Part shown: in pieces, positions 1 to 13,500 of the stretch | Numbering within the stretch: the first letter of the stretch is position 1 | Layout of the letters: each line of letters opens with the position of its first letter | Assembly (NCBI GenBank): GCA_930367215.1 | Contig: OV884060.1 | Span: forward strand, 177,703,253-177,767,252 | Reading direction: 5' to 3' | DNA: 64,000 nt | Source: Pollenia angustigena | Lineage: Eukaryota > Arthropoda > Insecta > Diptera > Polleniidae | Program-made: the position numbers and the translations under genes | The notes under the pieces: model-generated | What the model was told of the DNA's origin: nothing | Databases searched by the model: none | The model's input: the letters and a program-made list of their open reading frames with translations, nothing else

Positions 1-1291
1 CAAATTTTACGAAATGTAACTTTAACACAACCACCATTTTCAAAGTGGATTTTAAATTTGTTAATGCGAATTTCGAGCGAAATTGAATTCATTTTAACAA
101 CTGCCAATGCATCTACTACGAATACGTCAAAAAACTAAATGTCAAAACTATCATGTTGTTGGTATTGCCACAATTTAAAAACAAAGTTCTTGTTGAAAAC
201 CCCGATACCATGTTCGAAACTGTTAACTAGCGGAATAGCGTAAGACGACAATTTAGCAGTGACTTTGCTAACGGATTTTGTAGCCTCTTCAAAGAAACTC
301 TTCAAAATCTTTGTAGAAATATTTAACAATTTAAATATTTGGCAGACATGTTGGATATTTGTCAAGCTTTTTATAGTGTCTAGTGTGTAAGCATATTTGC
401 GAAAAACGGCAATTAAATTATTTTCAGTCGTAAATTTGAGGTTTTTGGTTTGCCACAAAACTGCTCGTTGTGTAGACCACTCTTATACGAAATGCTTTTA
501 CTTTATTTTGTTTTCCTCGTCCATTTTAAACAAAAAGCGAACAAATTGCTAATACTATCGTCATCTGCATAAAACCGATATGCATAGGGACCACTGAAGG
601 ATCCAAGTGAGCTTTCTCCTTAATGGTTGCCTATTCTAAAAGCCCAATCAAAATGTGCTTAAGTTGGCTTAAGCAAATTGCGAATTCATGTAAATCACAT
701 GAGGCAAACCATATTGAACTTATGGAAACTTTTTGTTAAGTTTTATGAAACTGTCATTCGCTTAAGCAAAGTGCGAAACAGGTCGCACATTCCGCACGGA
801 ATCAAATGTTTTTTGATTTTGTTATTGTTTTTTTAATACATTTGAGGCCTTAAGTCTGGATTCACTCTATGAAAGTCTTCTTTGAGAAAGTCTAAGTTAG
901 CTGGTGAGAGGGTAGAGAAGAATAGCATAGAGGGGGAGACCCCTCTCTCCACTAAACTCAGACTTTCTGAAAGAAAGCTTTCAGAGCGTGAACACTTGTT
1001 AGCAAATACACATATATGCAGGGCACATGTTAATATCATATGACAATTGCCGAGGCAAATTATAGCTCAACCACACGAGGGGGTCATGGACTGTAGACAT
1101 CTCTAACGGCTAAAACTTTAAACATTCATAATTATGTTTTTATAAGACTTTCGAAATTTTTAGACTTTGAAAAATATCTTAATAAAAAATCCAATTTTTA
1201 GTGCTACATTGAATAATTTTAATGAATAAGGAAAAAATGTGTAAAATTATGTAAAGCAATTTTAAACATGATAAATTTTCTATATTTACAG
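1..1291. other. DENND1 upstream intron sequence
   Basis: No exon with coding character is visible. Holds a fragment of the AGGCCCAACC family (about 645-845; GCTTAAGTTGGCTTAAGCA, GGAATCAAATGTTTTTTGAT) and a loose inverted pair around AGACTTTC / GAAAGTCT (880-1000). Confidence 0.6.
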
Positions 1292-1562
1292 TGATTGCGT
1301 ACAATTATATTCCTTTGTATTAACCACAGATGATTCAAAATGGCGTTTTGGATTTTGCCGACACGATCCAAAAGCTGGCAATACAATGGTCATTATAACA
1401 CTCTTGCCATGGCATGATACATTTCTAAAGTTATTATCCGTACTTGCTGAACTAAGAAGGACTGATATAAAAGACTTTCATCAATTTTTAACAGAGGCTT
1501 ACAACAGTGGAGTACCCGATGTAGGAAGTCAATTGAGATTGGTCTACAGTCAAGGGCAAAGT
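1292..1562 (+). CDS. DENND1: DENND1 exon, start of the DENN core
   Basis: Acceptor TTTACAG ends at 1291 and the donor is GTATGT at 1563. One base of a split codon is followed by 90 codons containing SFVLTTDDSKWRFGFCR and LLPWHDTFLKLL, which align with the central DENN region of vertebrate DENND1 proteins. The alternative donor at 1561 would put a stop in the next exon, so 1563 is preferred. The split codon shows that at least one coding exon lies upstream, off the left edge. Confidence 0.93.
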
Positions 1563-4500
1563 GTATGTGTTTAAAATATGGCTAAATATTAATTTTATGT
1601 GACAAATGTTTATTTTTATTTTAGCATTTCATATTTGAACGTCCTAAACAATTTCAGTTACCTAGCATACCAGAAAATGTAGGTCCACTTAATTTTTACT
1701 AATGATTTTTTTCTTGTTTTTTAAAAATTCTTTACAATTTCTTTCTTTCCAGCACAATTTGAATTTATATTATAATTTTGTATATCCAAAGAATATGATT
1801 GCCGTTTTTGCGGCCATGCTAGCAGAGAGACGTATTATTTTTACCTCGAAACGCTTAGATCGATTATCATCTTGCATACAAGCGGCCAATGCATTTTTAT
1901 ATCCCATGGTATGGCAGCACATATTTATACCAATGATGCCCATGAAGCTAAAAGATTATTTAAGTGCACCCATGCCTTATTTAATAGGTGTGCCTTCTAT
2001 GGTATTAGATACGGTAATTTATAGCACATTATAAATTTAATTACACTATGCGACAGTCAAAATCGGGATGGGATGAAACCAACGGGAAATGTTATATCGG
2101 CAAAAAAAAAGTTTTCGGTATATAAATTTGTTAAGGTTTTTATAAAAATTTTGATGTTTTTTTTTTCAAATCGATATTTCTCGACTCCTAGACGTGACCC
2201 AGCGAAACGCCGGGACACGTATAACTTCTTTTTTACCGATATAACTTTCCCCGGTAGTTGGAACCCTTCCCGATCACTGACACCTACCATTTGTTTTTTC
2301 GCAAATATTAAATAACATTTCCTAAATTAGATGATGCCTGAAGAATTAGGCGATGTTGTGATTTTAAACTGTGATAGAAACATATTCGAAAGTCCCTTCG
2401 ATGACGTTCACTCGATGCCTCCGGAAATTGTTGCCCACTTAAAGAAAGAATTAAGTCGCACGAACGAACATATGGGCGATCGAGTTTCGAAAATATTCTT
2501 GGGTGTTTTAGTACAACTCATTGGCGGTTATAGAGATGCTGTTGAATTTCGTGATACAGGCAAAACGTTTAACAGTGACAAATTCATTGATTCGCGATCT
2601 TCACATTTAAGACCTTTTCTCCGGAAAATGATGGAATTGCAAATATTTCGCCAATTCATTGATGAACGTTTGGAAATGATGAATACTGGCTTAGGATTTT
2701 CCGATGAATTTGAACAGGAAACTGTGCGCTATGCGGAAAAGCGTAAAAAACATGGTCGTTTCTATCAATTTAAGGAAAAGGTAAGAAATAACTTTTTATC
2801 CCAAACTAATAAATGCTTTTCGCTTCATATAATGTTTGATTTACAGCTATTTTATAATATTCATGTTTTTGTTGTTTTATATATTTTAGTTATTCTTTTG
2901 ATCTCATTATTTTGCCATATTTATGTTTTTGTTTCGTTTTTATTCATATGGTATATGCTTTAAAATGCTTAATAATAAGTTGGCAAAGCAAAACTGCATT
3001 TTCACAAATTACATGTTTGCAATGAAAAAATAGATTTTTATTTTATTTGCTATAGAATAAATAGAAAAAAGCATTTAAAATGGTTTCAAATTGAAAAATT
3101 AATTACGTCGAAAGTAAAGTTGTTAATGATGTATAAAAGGTTAAATGAAATAGGTTCGTACCGTTGGTCTTATGTAGAAAAGTCGTAACTTGATTTTTTT
3201 CGAAATTGTGTTTTTTATTGATTTCAATACATTTCATACAAATACACCTCACCACAAAAATTTAATGCAATAGTATCAGAAATAACGGTCTTACAAGCAG
3301 ATTTACTTATTGATTCATCGTCAGCTCATTATTGGCTTGGCGCATATCCCAAAAAGTCGGAGTGGAGAAAACGACGGAGAAGGTTTACATGAAGATATAT
3401 ATTTTATTTTATATTTTCTCCGCTGCTTTCGGCATATGTTTTGAAGAAAAATGTGAATTTTTGTCAACTTTCATGAATGAAGTTAGAAGTTAATAGAATT
3501 TTATTGAAAGTGAAAAATATTATTTTAACCCAAATAAAACTGTTAAACGTAAACGTAACTGTTAAATGTAAGATGGGATAACCCCACTGTTTATTGTTGA
3601 TGTGTTTTGTTTAAGCTTTGATATTGTTACAAGTAGAACTGTTGCTTATAAGTCTTATACGTTCAACAGTTTTATTTGGTTTAATATATTTAGTTTTTCT
3701 AAAATCTTTATGGATGAAGTTTCCTGATGATCTGGCCTAAGCAACCAGTGAAATGCGCATAGGAATAGCTTATCCCATCAACAATAAATTTCAAGTGTTT
3801 TTATCAAGAATAAAAACTGGGAATTAAGCACGAATAACAAAATCTTTAGAAATTAAAATGTTGTATTCCCAAAAATTGGAATTACTTTTTGATAATAAAC
3901 GGGCAAGTGCACGACCTTAAAACGCACTCAATTGACAACATGCTTTTGTAAGTTGTTGTTGTTTTTATTTTGTTTTTCTTAACCTACTTACAACTACAAC
4001 TAATGTTGGGGAAATTTCAACTAATTGTAGTGGGGAATGTAAGATGAGATAAACCCACTGTTTATTGTTGATGTGTTTTGTTTAAGCTTTGATATTGTTA
4101 CAAGTAGAACTGTTGCTTATAAGTCTTATACGTTTAACAGTTTTATTTGGTTTAATATTTTTAGTTTTTCTAAAATCTTTATGGATGAAGTTTCCTGATG
4201 ATCTGGCCTAAGCAACCAGTGAAATGCATAGGAATAGCTTATCCCATCAACAATAAATTTCAAGTGTTTTTATCAAGAATAAAAACTGGGAATTAAGCAC
4301 GAATAACAAAATCTTATGAAATTAAAAGTTTGTATTCCCAAAAATTGGAATTACTTTTTGAAAAAATATATTTCTGATACCTAACTCATTTTTTTTAAAT
4401 GGCCGGTAGGCCAAACCTATAATGAGCTGACGACATACAGTTTCTATTAACGGTATTTACGCCAAAGTTGCACTCTCGCGAAAGAGCAAACTGAGACAAA

Positions 4501-7500
4501 AATAAAAACAACTACATATCCAACTATTTTTGAGAAATAATTGTCTACGTGGTTGTTGTAACGTTTTTACAATTGTACTATTTTGCAAGAGTGCGACTTT
4601 TGACCTGAATACCTTCTTCTGTGAAGTTTGCAGGCCTTTCTATATAAGACAAGTACATTACGGTAATAACTTTTTTTTTTTTGTAAAAATCTAAATTTTC
4701 ATCGCATAGCCGTATAGACTTAAAACAATATTAAGAAAAGATAAATTACTTTTTCGCAATCGTTAAAAAACTTCACGCGAATGGATGGCTTTAATGGTGG
4801 CTTGAATATTGGCTTCCAATGCTGGTTTGTCGCCATAAACCAAGAACTGGATCGCTTCTGGAAATAAAGTTGTCACCTATTTGATTTTTCAATAAATCGA
4901 TTGTTAAGCGCGCTGTATGACAAGTTGCGCCGTGTTTTTGTAACAAAGTGCCTTTAATGTTTAGCTGATTAATTTTTAGAGTCAGCATGACTTGATTGCG
5001 CTCGCTATTCACTAAAACGGCAGCTCCTGGCTCATTTCGAAAGCATGTAAATCGAACCAAACGGCCCATTTTAATGGATGTTATAGTGATTCGTTAACGG
5101 CTTAAGGATTGGCTTCGCTCCAAACAGGGCAATTTTGGTTTAACCAAAAAGAGCTTCGTAAAATGGAAGAAGTGCTATATTTACTTCGCGAAAAGATTTA
5201 TTTCAAAGTAAATTTCTACAATTTGAAGACATTGTTTGTTATAGCGTTAAACGATTCGTGGTGACTGAACAGAAATGTCAACACAGTTTGACATTCTCAG
5301 CTGTCAAAACTTAATTATCGATAGTCATGCAGCTTAAAAAACATCCGATGTATGCGCGGCCCGTGCTATCAAAGTTGCGCAAGATATTTTTCCGTTATGT
5401 AAATCAACTCGTGCGTTAAAGTTGAACACAGTTATTTATGATTGTTATATAGTTGTTTATTAATCTATATATGTGACAGCGCATAGAGAAAGGGACCAGT
5501 AAGGTAAAGGGAACAGTCAAAACCAACTACACAAAACAAGAGGTAGGGACGACCTACGCGCGTTTTCAAGGTTGACCAACAAGGTTGAGATGTGTCGCTT
5601 TCAAATGAGACCAATACCAACACGCTCAGTGATGGTACACCAAAGATACACGTATTTAAATCTTTAAAATGACAAAACTTTTAGGTCCCTTTCTATTTTT
5701 CGCGTCAAATATGTATATAAAAGCGTTGCGTGAGTGACTGACTGACTGACCCAGCCCAAACCGCTGACCCTAGAAACTTGAAATTTGGACTATCGATTGG
5801 CCACTACCCATATCGATCCACTAACCTGGGTTTACACTTGCAAGTGCAAGATCGAAAAACTCAAAACACTCACACATTTTTACTAACACCATCACATTTT
5901 TCGTACTTGCAGCCCAACTTGCAAGAACATTTTTGACACTTGCAGCAAGTAAAATGACAAATGACTTTTTTTTTCAACATTTTCGTTGATAATACGTATA
6001 AACTACTTGCAAGTAATTACTTGCATGTGTAAAGGCAGGGTAAAAAAAAGTAAAAACGGGAAAATTCGGTAACCTTATATCTCCAAAACTAAAAGAGGTA
6101 CAAAATAAATGTAATACTTATCGTTGTTCTTTAGAAAAATAAGCGGAAGGTGCCTGGTACTTTTTTGAAATTCGGACCTATTAGGGAGTGAACGGGTAAA
6201 ATCTGAATTTAAGTACTTTTTTGCCACCCCATCTAATGATACCCGATGGATATCGAAATATTAGAACAAATAATTTAATCAGTATTATATTATATTTATT
6301 TTTTACAAATAGTTGGCCTCGAGCTCGAAAAAACTATTTATTTTTATTACTAAAAAAGGTCGAAGGACTACAATTTAATTTAGTTAATTTTAAACTTTAA
6401 AATCTTTTTATGTAAAACAAATTTTTTTTGAGTTATGATGATTTTGCAGAAAATGACCGATGTATGATAAACAAATAAAAAATACTTGAGAAGTTTTAGC
6501 ATTCCGTGCGTCAACATTTTTCGCCAAAATTACCTTAAAAAATTATTTTATTATCAGTGCAACATTACCCATAGCGTGGTGCGATGATGAAATTTTGTAA
6601 AAAAAATTATTACCGTAATGTACATAGTAAAAATGTCGATATTTTTTAGATTATTAAAAATTTGTTAAGTCACATTTTAAATGTTAGATATTACTATTCT
6701 TATTTTAGTATCCTAAATACGAGGATCATCCATTCTGTATTATACAGAACAGCTTCGTTCTGTGTCAATTATTTTCAAGTCAAAAACATTTAATTGTTCT
6801 GTATTTTATTAAATGTTCTGTATCAGTGTTGCAAAATTGAAATTTTGAAATGGTACTAAACTTTAGCTAAAAGAGTATTTTTCCCACCAAATGGTACTTT
6901 TTGTTAAAAAAAACAATAATTTATGAAAATAAAAGAAGCAAAAAATATTTTATTGGAATTCATTTATCTAAGTTTTAATAGCCAACAGTACATATTTATA
7001 TTTGAGGTACACATGTAAATAATATTTCTGTTATACATAAGCGTCAAGCGCAACGTCCATTTACAATACAGTAGACGCTCAGAAATTCGAACTCTCGGTA
7101 ATTCGAATTTACAGAAATTCGAATCAGTAATTTCATTACATTTGGCGTTCTAAAATTGGAATCCAAAACTCGAATTTCCGAGCGGTTTTTTTCTTTTTAT
7201 TGTAATCACTAAAATTTTGACAATTTAGTTTAGCCAAATACAAAGTAAAAAGGGGAATCCCATTTTAAAAGATGATTTACAGATCTTGTTGATTTTGTTA
7301 GAGTTTAAAAGTCTGTTTTTTAGTGTTTGTATTACACATACTAAATAAAGTCAAATGACCTGAATTGTTATATTTCGTTAAGTTTTTTTATGGTTTTTAT
7401 GTGAAATAAACTTAAATGAAAAAAAGCATAGTTTTTTATATCTTTATGGTCAAATTTAACTAAATTTTTTGTATAAAAAAACCGTTCAGAAATTCGAACC

Positions 7501-10500
7501 GCCCTAAAAACAAAGTGGTTCGAGTTTCCGAGCGTGTACTGTATTATTGTAATTATATGTTATTCGCTATATTATTTCTATATTGTCCTATATTATTTAA
7601 TAAGTGGCACAATGGTTTTAATTAAAATATGGCTCAACTCTTATTAAAAACAAACATTACCTTGAAAGCAAAACAACATGATACATTGTTGCCAACACAT
7701 TTCACAGTATATTGCACTTCTTTTCTAATTTCGATTCTTGCCAATATATTGTGTCACCTTCGAATATCACATACACATTGGCGATAAAATTTAACAGTTA
7801 TATTGCAAGTGTATGAGCCGCTTAAGTATTTTCTAAAAAAATATAAATATATTAAGTTTTGAAATGGTTTATTTCTGAAAGGTCCGCTAGGACACGGAAT
7901 TGAGAATTGATATTATTATAGTTTTTGTATCGTTTGTAAATAACATTAATAACTACAGTATTATGCAACTGGGTTATCCGGACACAATATTTTCTGGATT
8001 ATTATTAGCTGATTATCACTTTTAAAGATTTATTTTCAAAACAAACTTTAGTTCTTCATGTTTCGCAAATTGTCGAATAAAATGATTTCGCAGTTGCTTT
8101 TACTTTATAAACCATTTCATTAACATTGTATGTTTCTAGAAATATGGTTTACATTTAAATTTTCCACTAACATATTAACAAATGCATCCCTTTTTATGAA
8201 TTTTCTTGCCAGTTGTAAGAACAAATATCCCATTCTGGAAAGCAAAATATGAATCCTGGTGTCCACGCTTTGCATTTCAATATTAACGTTGTTAATTATT
8301 TTGAAAATACAACAACATAAATTTGGCAACAAAGACATGATGACCTAAGCCTGATATCGAAATGATCATATCACAGTTAAAAGGTTAAGAGCTAAAAAGC
8401 TCAAAGGATAAAAAAGTACTGAAAACAAGGCGGGGATACGCGGTATTTTTAATATGAAAGAGTACTGAAAAAAGTACCAAAGTACTGAATTTTTCAACAC
8501 TGTTCTCATTAATAAAAACTTGCAAAATTTTTTATTTTTATTTTATTTTTTGATTCGTATATAACTTTAAAAAGTGTTACAAATCTTACTTTATGCCCAA
8601 TTCATTCTAAGGAGTAATTCAGGCTCATTAACACTCTTTTCGACACCAACGAAATTAAAATAATCAATTTTAATTAAAAAAAAAAATTTTTTTTGAACTG
8701 AGATTTTTAGTTTCCAAAAGAGATTTTAACATAATTTCGAAATAATAGGCATTGAACTGTATGTAAATTTAACACTGGGTATTAATTTTAAAATACCTGG
8801 CGTTCTAAAATTGTCAATATCCTTTACGATTATCGACAAATCTATATTTTTTAAATTAAAGTACATATAGTAATTTCTTGCTTGAAATCCGAACTTTTTA
8901 AAAGCACGAAACTAGATCGCTATTTTCGAAAGTTTTCAACAATAATATTGGTTTTAAAACCAAATGAAATTTTTGTGTTCTGTATTTTCATCGATCAATG
9001 CTTAAAAACAAGCAGATATCAACCACTAACAACAGTTTATGGAACATTATTTTTTTTAATGATTTACTACACAAACATTATTAGCGTTTATGTTTTAAAC
9101 AATTCTACCGAACCGAATACTAAGGAACGATATTAAGGCCCTAATTATGTAAAACGCAACGCCAAAGAATTACATTGGTGCCTATCAGTGTGACCACAAT
9201 TACAAAAAAATTGGATGCTAAATGGGGATTAAAACAATGCTAAAAATGCTTAAAATAAAATTTGAAAATGCTAAAAAATGCTAAATTTTCTTAAATAATT
9301 GAAGCACAGCCGCGAAAAACGTTGTAAACGCCACATTTTGCAAAAACTGTTTTTTTTTTGCAGATAAACGTTGACTTTACTCTCTTACACAGTTTAAACA
9401 TCAAATCAACCAAAACTATGCACCTTAACGCCTTCAAAATGGCGTACAAAGTGTCAGCCAGTGGAAGAACATTGCAAGTTACTAACATAATGATGAAACC
9501 GAAATGGTTTTGCAGTGCGGAATAATGTTTTAAAAGCCTTTTGCATTAAAGTTTTTATTATCACTATTTTAAATAATAGAAAAAAAAATTTTTTAAAACA
9601 AATAATGCTGCTTGTCAAAAAACGTTTTTTTGCTCTCCTGAAAAATTATTATTTTGTAACTTAAAACGTTATTCGCGGCTGTGCTTCAATTGTATGATTT
9701 TAATGAATGAATTATTCATTAATTTACCTAAAAATATTATATTTCTTTTAAATAAAATTAAGTTTACATAAAAAATTATAGACATACAAAAATTAATTTA
9801 ATAAAAACAATTCAGTAGTTTGACAAAAGTTAGTTTTTTTTTTTAACCAAAAAAACAAAAGGCCCTATGTACAAAATATTACATGATAAACGCTTAAAGC
9901 CCTAACCTACAGTTTGCAAAATATGAAACATTGTCTACTGTCAAAAAAACTGTTAAGGCGCAACCATAATGTGCTTAAGTTGGCTTGAGCAGATGTGCGA
10001 ATACATGTAAATCATATGAGGCAAACCATATTGTACTTAAAGAAAATTTTTGTTAAGTTTTATGAAACTGTCATTTGCTTAAGCAAAGTGCGAAACAGAT
10101 CGCACATACCGTACGGAATCAAATGTTTTTTGATTTTGTTTTCGTTTTTTAAATACATTTGATAGACTTCTTGTTAATTTTTGACAGTAGGTTAAGCAAG
10201 GATATGCATATTATGGTTGGGCCTATACAAGAAAAGTAGAAGAAAAATAAATTTTAAACAGTTTGAGGCAATTAATAAATTTAACATTTTAAATGGTTTT
10301 TTGTAAAATTTCAAAATGTAAGATAGGGTTTTTTGCGTTTTAGGTTACGATATACCTACATATCTGTAGTAAATAATATGTGCAGTAAATAATAATGGCT
10401 AAAGTCGAAATTTCGTGTTTTGCGGTATTAAGCGTTTTGTCTAAAATGAAATGTGTGTTGTATTGTGAAAGTAAAAATATTAATGCGTATAGTCTTATTA

Positions 10501-13500
10501 ATAATGACATTTTATACTTGAAATTTAGCTGCGTCATAGATCTTGAAGAAGATAATAAGAATATGTAATAACATTAAAAAGCACTTAAGTGAACTTAAGC
10601 CATTATTATTTATTGCCAGAGATATATATTATTAAATACAAAATATATGTAAAAACAAAAATTGTCATTGAAAACATAAAAGGCTATTCAACAGCATGTT
10701 CAGTAAATCTTATTATACATTAAACATACCATTATATCAGTGATAACCACTCCATAGACTCGCGAGCCAGTCAATAATCCTATTTTTCACACAGACACGG
10801 TCGGCAATTCACATGTATATTACAACTTTGTTCGTTTCAAAACATCAGACTATCATCAGTCTTTGCGACCGCACACAAGCACATAATATCTTTGTGTGCG
10901 TGCGTTCGGGGCTTTCTTAGTTCGGGGCTTGGTTATCACTGCATTATATGAATAGTTTCGAAAGTGTTGGTCAAAATACCATAATAATATGATCTGTTTT
11001 CATCATATTCTTAACACCTATCCAGAATTCAATAGTTGAACTTTGGTTCATCAATTCGTATGCATTCAGCTTTTGCCGTTGCTGTTCCAAAACCGTTATT
11101 TCTTCTGTAGTAAAATCTACCATTTCTTCTTTAATTTTTTTTTTGGTGTTTACAGGGTTTCTATTATTATACATTTGTATAAACGTATAAATGACAAAAT
11201 ACAATTATAGAGATTGACAGAAGTGATTATATTGTGAAATAGCAATATAGGTATAAAATTTTCAAGATTAAAAAATGCTAAATAATGCTAAAAAATATTA
11301 CAAAAATGCTGAAAATGATGCTAAATGCTATTAGAAAAATTCGCTGCTAAATCAAAATAAATAATGCTAAATTTAGCAGTGAACTTTCCAACAAACAAGC
11401 AAAACGACAATGTGATATTTGGTATACGAGAACAAATTTAAATTTTCAGCAAGTTCTTTACATTTGCACCATCGAAAGCCAATTCGTTTTCGTTGAAAAA
11501 TTCGATGCACAACGAAATTTTCGACAGTGCTGCCAACTCATAATACAAAATGCACATTCAATAGTATTTGCTCGATGGCCAGCGAAAATCGTTTGTCGAT
11601 TGTAACCAGCTATGGGCAAATTCAAAATGAAAATTCAAAAAGAGCGAACGACGTGTATACATTAGGGTGACCGTTATTTTTTTTTTTTTTTTGTATTTTC
11701 ACTTGGCTGACTTCATATTCGGATTCAGGGGAAAGTTTTACATAAAGATTAGCTGTCAGAATCATTTGGTCACGACTTTGTTGAAAATTTGTCACGTAGT
11801 GTAATCACCAGGCAAAGAATGCGAAGATATGTGAAAATTTCGGTGTTATTTTTTAATTTGGTTTTTTCTGGATAAAATATTAATGTTAAAGAAAACTAAC
11901 ACAGAGCAACATTGTTCATTAGATATAGCCCTAGAATACTTGAGGGGTATAGAATCAAAGACTGCAAAGTCCACTTTTTTCACAAACGTAACTAAAAATG
12001 CCATTTAGTTGTATTTAATGAATGCTTCCAATTAGTGAATGTTACATTAGCAGAAACACTTTTATCCCATAAAAAAGTATGTTCAAAAATTAAGAATTGA
12101 TGCAAAAACGGCAATGTCCATTGGACATTGTCGTTTTTGCAATGATCACAGTTTGTTAAGCTATTTTTCTCTCAACTCTTTTCGAAAATGCAGGCTATTT
12201 TTTCCCCTTTTTGCAAAACAAAACTAAAAAGAAATTAAAAATATAACAATTTTTTTTTTTTTTATATGAAGCAGTTTGTTTTATTGTTCATTTTATAACT
12301 TTGTATTTATTCGTAATTATGGAGCTAAGTTGTTATGAAGTTCCTCCAAATCAATCAAGAAAAAACTAAGCCTTTGTTAAGTTTAAGAATTTTATAACTA
12401 CTGACTGTTTTAAGTACTTGCCAATGCTAAAAAAGCATCAATGTCCATTTGATTAGAGCAAACACAGCAATCTCCAATTTTATTATTATAATTGCCAGCA
12501 AACTGCTATATCCATTTGGTTGAAACTTGCGTCATATCTTCATCATATTCTTATTTACTGAATAGCATATATACAATACATAAATATGAATATACTTTGA
12601 GCTAGAGGTTTTTACTATTTATTACGAAAACTATAAATGTGGACTTTGCAGTCTTTGATTCTATACCCCTCACTTGTAAGTAAAGTTTTTTATGATACAA
12701 AAAAAAAATTGTTTTTAAAAGTATATTAAAAGCAATTTGTGTATATTATATTAAAAAAACTCAACAATAAGGTTAAATAAAATATTCAATATAAATTAAA
12801 ATAAACTAATCTTTTTAAATAAGCAATTTATGATTTCCTTGTGAGGCAAATTTAGATAGTACAGTCTATGTTCAGTTTGTCATTGTTGATCTGAGCCATG
12901 TTTTTATTCGACGAAGGGTAGGAAATGACCTCTCGCTCGTAGCATTACTGACGAGCATTGAAACGAAAATTTTAAATATTTTTCTTTGATTTGGGTAGAT
13001 TTCTTCATCACAGTTTATTAAAGCATCTACAACGTTATCTGATAGATTTTCAGATAATTTCCATGTTTGTCGCCAATGCTACAGTTCAGGCTCAAGTTTA
13101 GATGTTAGTAGGTGTTTATCTCGAGTTGTGGTTTTATATCTGTATATGACTTGATTACACTTTGAGTAGAAGTTTTGGTATGTTCAATACATTAAAGATA
13201 TCTATTGGAAAGGTGTTTTGAGATCTTCTAAAATAAATTCAATAAGAGAATGAAACCTACAGCTCGGTAGAAATCTTCAACATTTTGGATGTGATTATTT
13301 CGTTCAAATCTTGTTTTTTAGATTGGAACCTCGATTTGAACGCAAATAACTTTAACTTTTTTAAAAATCACTTTAAATTGTTCTTCGGCTTTATTTCTTT
13401 TTTCTTCAAGGCACATGATTAAAGTTTTGATAAGGCTTGATCCTTTTTGAAGATCTATATCGTGCTTTTGTAAAATGATACTAAGCGGCTGTGTTACAAT

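Noticed and set aside
2057..2315. Overlapping 77-80 aa frames on both strands
   Set aside because: They mirror each other because the intron contains a foldback element; no splice or family support.
2781..2963. C-terminal extension of the dDENN exon frame
   Set aside because: It lies after a GTAAGA donor and is AT-rich and Phe/Leu/Val-rich; the protein continues in the exon at 17561.
8120..8338. 72-aa minus-strand frame inside the 6824-8502 element
   Set aside because: Some resemblance to hAT-type sequence was considered, but no diagnostic motif is present.
9218..11380. Repeated ATGCTAAA motifs as a possible CRISPR-like or tandem array
   Set aside because: Spacing is irregular and units are 8-12 bp in AT-rich DNA; a eukaryotic context also excludes CRISPR.
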